DNA from: Boseongicola sp. SB0675_bin_26
Lineage (GTDB): Bacteria; Pseudomonadota; Alphaproteobacteria; Rhodobacterales; Rhodobacteraceae
Direction of reading: 5' to 3'
Assembly (NCBI GenBank): GCA_009843725.1
Contig: VYCX01000504.1
Span: 1-7,822 of the forward strand
DNA: 7,822 bases
This document shows positions 5,818 through 7,822 of the stretch, piece after piece; position 1 is the first letter of the stretch, and each line of letters starts with the position of its first letter. The position numbers and the translations under genes were made by a program. The notes below the pieces were generated by a model. It ran no database searches and was not told where the DNA came from. It saw nothing but the letters and a program-made list of their open reading frames with translations.

Positions 5818-6699
5818 ATGCAGGGACGAGGGAACAAGACCCCGAGCAAGACTGCCGAACTCGTGGCTGCGGCTCGGGCGGATCACACAAAGATCGCCAA
5901 GGCTCCCGTATTCGAGGATCGGTACGCCTACGCAATGTGCGGGCGCCTCTGGCGCACGATTCTCTCAAGCCGGTTTCTCTTGTGGCTGGTCAAGGACGGG
6001 CTGCTTCGAAAGTTGCGCCCCATCCTGCCTGCCATCTACACACGGGCGCGTTTCGGCGAGGACTGTCTTGAGGCGGAAATGGCGGAGGGCGTGGACCAGT
6101 ATGTCATCATAGGGGCGGGTTACGACACCTTCGCGTTTCGACGGCCTGACCTGATGGAGCGCCTCAAACTCTACGAACTGGATCAGAAGGCCACGCAGGA
6201 CAGCAAGTTTCGTCGCATGCACGCTGCCGGAATTGAAGCTCCCGAATCCGTCCGTTACGTGCAGACCGACCTGAACGTGGAACGCCTGCAGGATGCGCTT
6301 GCGAGAGCAGGGTTCGACTTCTCGCGTCCCGCGATGATCTCGTGGTTCGGCGTGACCTACTATCTCGATCGCGATACGGTCAGGAATACTCTGGCCTCCA
6401 TCGCGCGCGAAACGGCGCCCGGCACGACCGTGGTGTTCGACTATCTTGCAGAGGCTGCGTGGGTCCCCGACGACGCCCAGCCCCTGCTGGCGAGCGCGGC
6501 GGCTTTCGTCGCGCGACGTGGCGAGCCCTGGCTGTCCAGCTTTGTTCCTCCCGACCTGCCAGGCATTCTCAACAGTCTGGGCTACGATGACATCGACAAT
6601 CTGGAACCCCACAAGGTCGGGGAGCGGTACTTTGCGCAATTTCCCGATCTCGAATACTCTCCGGTGATTGGGCTCTGCCGCGCCCGGACGGCAAAGTGA
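5818..6699 (+). CDS. Class I SAM-dependent methyltransferase (LCMT/PPM1-like, TIGR00027 type)
   Basis: A cytoplasmic protein of 293 residues, typical length for the family. The N-terminus (SKTAELVAAARADH, 10-23) matches the S-R/K-T-A-xx-V-A-xx-R-A-x-H opening of TIGR00027 proteins. YTRARFGEDCL (74-84) precedes the Rossmann core. Motif I is QYVIIGAGYDTFAFR (94-108), which binds S-adenosylmethionine. The acidic strand-2 end is ELDQKATQDSK (120-130), then TDLN (150-153), and WFGVTYYL (176-183) at motif IV. The C-terminus VIGLCRAR is the usual final strand. The start at 5818 is chosen because GAGG (5808-5811) sits 6 nt ahead and homology begins soon after; in-frame ATGs at 5692 and 5806 lack a ribosome site. 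The methyl acceptor cannot be read from sequence; relatives are O-methyltransferases of small molecules or carboxyl groups. It is divergent from cpdB, with no functional link evident. Confidence 0.88.
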   Translation: MQGRGNKTPSKTAELVAAARADHTKIAKAPVFEDRYAYAMCGRLWRTILSSRFLLWLVKDGLLRKLRPILPAIYTRARFGEDCLEAEMAEGVDQYVIIGAGYDTFAFRRPDLMERLKLYELDQKATQDSKFRRMHAAGIEAPESVRYVQTDLNVERLQDALARAGFDFSRPAMISWFGVTYYLDRDTVRNTLASIARETAPGTTVVFDYLAEAAWVPDDAQPLLASAAAFVARRGEPWLSSFVPPDLPGILNSLGYDDIDNLEPHKVGERYFAQFPDLEYSPVIGLCRARTAK

Positions 6700-6761
6700 C
6701 ACGGCCACCACAGGCGACCCGATGCCCGCTGAAGCAATGGAAGCGCGGCATCCTGGGCCTT

Positions 6762-6790
6762 GCCTGCACGATCCTGAAGATCCGGCAGGC
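6762..6790. repeat. Imperfect hairpin downstream of the methyltransferase
   Basis: GCCTGC pairs with GCAGGC; inside, after a 2x2 mismatch, GATC pairs with GATC around the loop CTGAA. It lies about 60 nt past the methyltransferase stop. It lacks a T-run, so it may stabilise the mRNA end rather than act as an intrinsic terminator. Confidence 0.4.
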
Positions 6791-6812
6791 CGGGAAGAGG
6801 CTCAACGCCCAC

Positions 6813-6861
6813 ACTTGCGCAGATTCCGCATTGCGTTCACTTGATCGGCATGTGCGCAAGT
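6813..6861. repeat. Inverted repeat with perfect 9-bp arms
   Basis: ACTTGCGCA (6813-6821) and TGCGCAAGT (6853-6861) with 31 bases between. This could be a stem of an RNA or a paired binding site. It lies in the gene-free stretch. Confidence 0.45.
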
Positions 6862-6963
6862 CGGTCCGTGCCGGTCCAACGCGGCAGGAGAGCCACGTCG
6901 CGCTCAAGGTCTGCGGGTCACGAAGGGCGGAGTCTGCCGGAACTGCCGTCCGATGATCCGGAC

Positions 6964-6977
6964 CGGGCCTCGGCCCG
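6964..6977. repeat. Short GC-rich inverted repeat, 6-bp arms
   Basis: CGGGCC, TC, GGCCCG. It has a two-base spacer, like the repeat at 1736-1751, and no adjacent T-tract. Confidence 0.35.
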
Positions 6978-7271
6978 CACCGCGAAGCCCGCGCCCCAGA
7001 CCCACCTGCAATGCCTCGCCGCGCAGGTGCAACTCGCAGTGCGCTGACTTCAAGGACTTTCCCGGACCAAGTGGCGGAAACTGCTCTTGAGACCCGGATC
7101 GAACCCCGCCCAGAGCGGCCATGTTCGGGACTTCCGTTTTGCAGGCCAGGTCCGGTGGCGTGTTCATTCATGACCTTGGCCTTCGCCAGTCGACAGCAGA
7201 ACGTGCGCCCGGCGGAGTCGTTTCTGCGAGTCCCGGCCTCCGTCCGGAATCCAGGCCAATGGGCGTGTCTC

Positions 7272-7300
7272 TTGTGTACCTTTCGAATTGCCGCGATAAG
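7272..7300 (+). promoter_or_regulatory. Weak candidate promoter for the DUF1801 gene
   Basis: TTGTGT (7272-7277), 17-bp spacer, GATAAG (7295-7300). The spacing is right but the hexamers are only partial matches. Transcription would begin at about 7307, leaving almost no leader before the start at 7313, so this is tentative. Confidence 0.2.
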
Positions 7301-7312
7301 TGGATGGGCGGA

Positions 7313-7741
7313 ATGCCCAAAAACAAGATCAAGCTGAACGACGCCGACGTCATGGCGTTCCTGAACGTTGTCGAACCGGAAAGGCGCAGGGCGGACGCCT
7401 TGCGGCTCAACGAAATCTTCCGGGAGGTCACAGGCTTTGAGCCGGTCATGTGGGGAGCCAGCATCGTCGGCTACGGGTCCTATCACTACGTCTACAAGTC
7501 AGGCCGCGAAGGTGATTTCCTGGCCACGGGATTCAGTCCGCGCAAGACCAGCCTGACGATCTGCATCATGCCCGGCCACGCCGATTTGGGAGACATTCTG
7601 AAACGGCTCGGAAAGCACAGAACGGGACGGTCGTGCCTGTACATCAGCAGGCTCGACGCCGTGGACGAGGACGTCTTGCGCGAACTGATCGCGGCTGGCC
7701 TGCGCGACCTTGGCTCCCGCTGGGCGGTTGTCCCAAGCTGA
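7313..7741 (+). CDS. DUF1801 domain protein (YdhG-like superfamily)
   Basis: A cytoplasmic protein of 142 residues, full length for this small family. The opening MPKNKIKLNDADVMAF, then ERRRADALRLNEIFREVTG and EPVMWGASIVGYGSYHYVY, followed by GDFLATGFSPRKTSLTICIM are the conserved features of DUF1801 proteins (PF08818): an N-terminal helix pair, the W-G-x-S-I-V-G-x-G-x-Y-H-Y core and the F-S-P-R-K motif. The C-terminus has a G-R-x-C-L-Y-I-S-R-L strand and a final helix. The function is not established for this subgroup. The start at 7313 is chosen because relatives begin at this point; an in-frame ATG at 7304 and one at 7121 are alternatives, and GGGCGGA lies very close to the ATG. There is no partner gene in the window. 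Confidence 0.88.
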   Translation: MPKNKIKLNDADVMAFLNVVEPERRRADALRLNEIFREVTGFEPVMWGASIVGYGSYHYVYKSGREGDFLATGFSPRKTSLTICIMPGHADLGDILKRLGKHRTGRSCLYISRLDAVDEDVLRELIAAGLRDLGSRWAVVPS

Positions 7742-7756
7742 AGCAGGCCCGCTTCC

Positions 7757-7773
7757 GATCCCTTAACCGGATC
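7757..7773 (+). terminator. Weak terminator-like hairpin after DUF1801
   Basis: GATCC, 7-nt loop, GGATC, followed by TTCATTT, 15 nt past the stop. The stem is only 5 bp and the T-run is interrupted, so termination here is uncertain. Confidence 0.3.
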
Positions 7774-7822
7774 TTCATTTGGGGGTCAGACAGGAATCCT
7801 TCGGAAATCAAGGGCCCAGCGG

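Larger units (their letters stand above)
6700..7312. other. Gene-free stretch with inverted repeats
   Basis: About 610 bases between the methyltransferase stop and the DUF1801 start. Several frames stay open on both strands (for example 6569-7486 minus), but none gives a recognisable protein and compositions are those of high-GC background. Three inverted repeats lie at 6762-6790, 6813-6861 and 6964-6977. A degenerate intergenic repeat or a non-coding RNA is possible; I cannot name either. Confidence 0.5.

Noticed and set aside
5140..5886. 248-codon minus-strand ORF overlapping the start of cpdB
   Set aside because: It is out of frame with the clear Tat signal and metallophosphatase motifs of cpdB and has cysteine- and arginine-rich shadow composition.
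6569..7486. 305-codon minus-strand ORF
   Set aside because: It overlaps the ends of two confidently identified plus-strand genes and has no recognisable domains; it is a shadow.
7776..7822. Possible insertion-sequence end at the right edge (GGGGGTCAGACAGG)
   Set aside because: It resembles some terminal repeats, but the window ends before any partner repeat, target duplication or transposase can be seen.

Overview
This is a GC-rich window from what looks like an alphaproteobacterium, possibly Rhodobacterales. The indications are the high-GC third codon positions, a Tat-exported CpdB-like enzyme, and a tRNA 3' fragment whose acceptor strand and T arm resemble alphaproteobacterial tRNA-Lys. 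The taxonomic call is inference. I see no rRNA, CRISPR array, transposase, integrase or complete tRNA.

Four genes look intact. From left to right they are: a NYN-domain (PIN-like nuclease fold) protein on the minus strand (319-1140); a Tat-exported bifunctional 2',3'-cyclic-nucleotide 2'-phosphodiesterase/3'-nucleotidase on the minus strand (3429-5387); a divergently oriented class I SAM-dependent methyltransferase of the LCMT/TIGR00027 type on the plus strand (5818-6699); and a DUF1801 protein on the plus strand (7313-7741). No shared pathway links them.

The section from about 1260 to 3290 is a graveyard of broken genes. It holds a short RND/MMPL transporter scrap (about 1391-1470), a 5'-truncated and frameshifted NTF2-like gene (about 1936-2190), and the 3' part of a tRNA (about 2191-2230) abutting the truncation point. 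Next comes a HEPN/MNT toxin-antitoxin-type pair (2488-3182) in which each partner carries a deletion-type and then an insertion-type frameshift. The tRNA fragment joined to a truncated gene is what remains when an element integrates at, or is excised from, a tRNA gene, though no integrase is in the window.

The NYN gene has a predicted promoter and a leader of about 80 nt dominated by a 9-bp stem enclosing a 5-bp hairpin, just ahead of a strong Shine-Dalgarno. This is the most plausible undescribed regulatory element here. The main gene-poor stretches (1259-1935, 5421-5817, 6700-7312) contain remnants and inverted repeats but no convincing gene. The 257 bases at 2231-2487 show nothing I can name.
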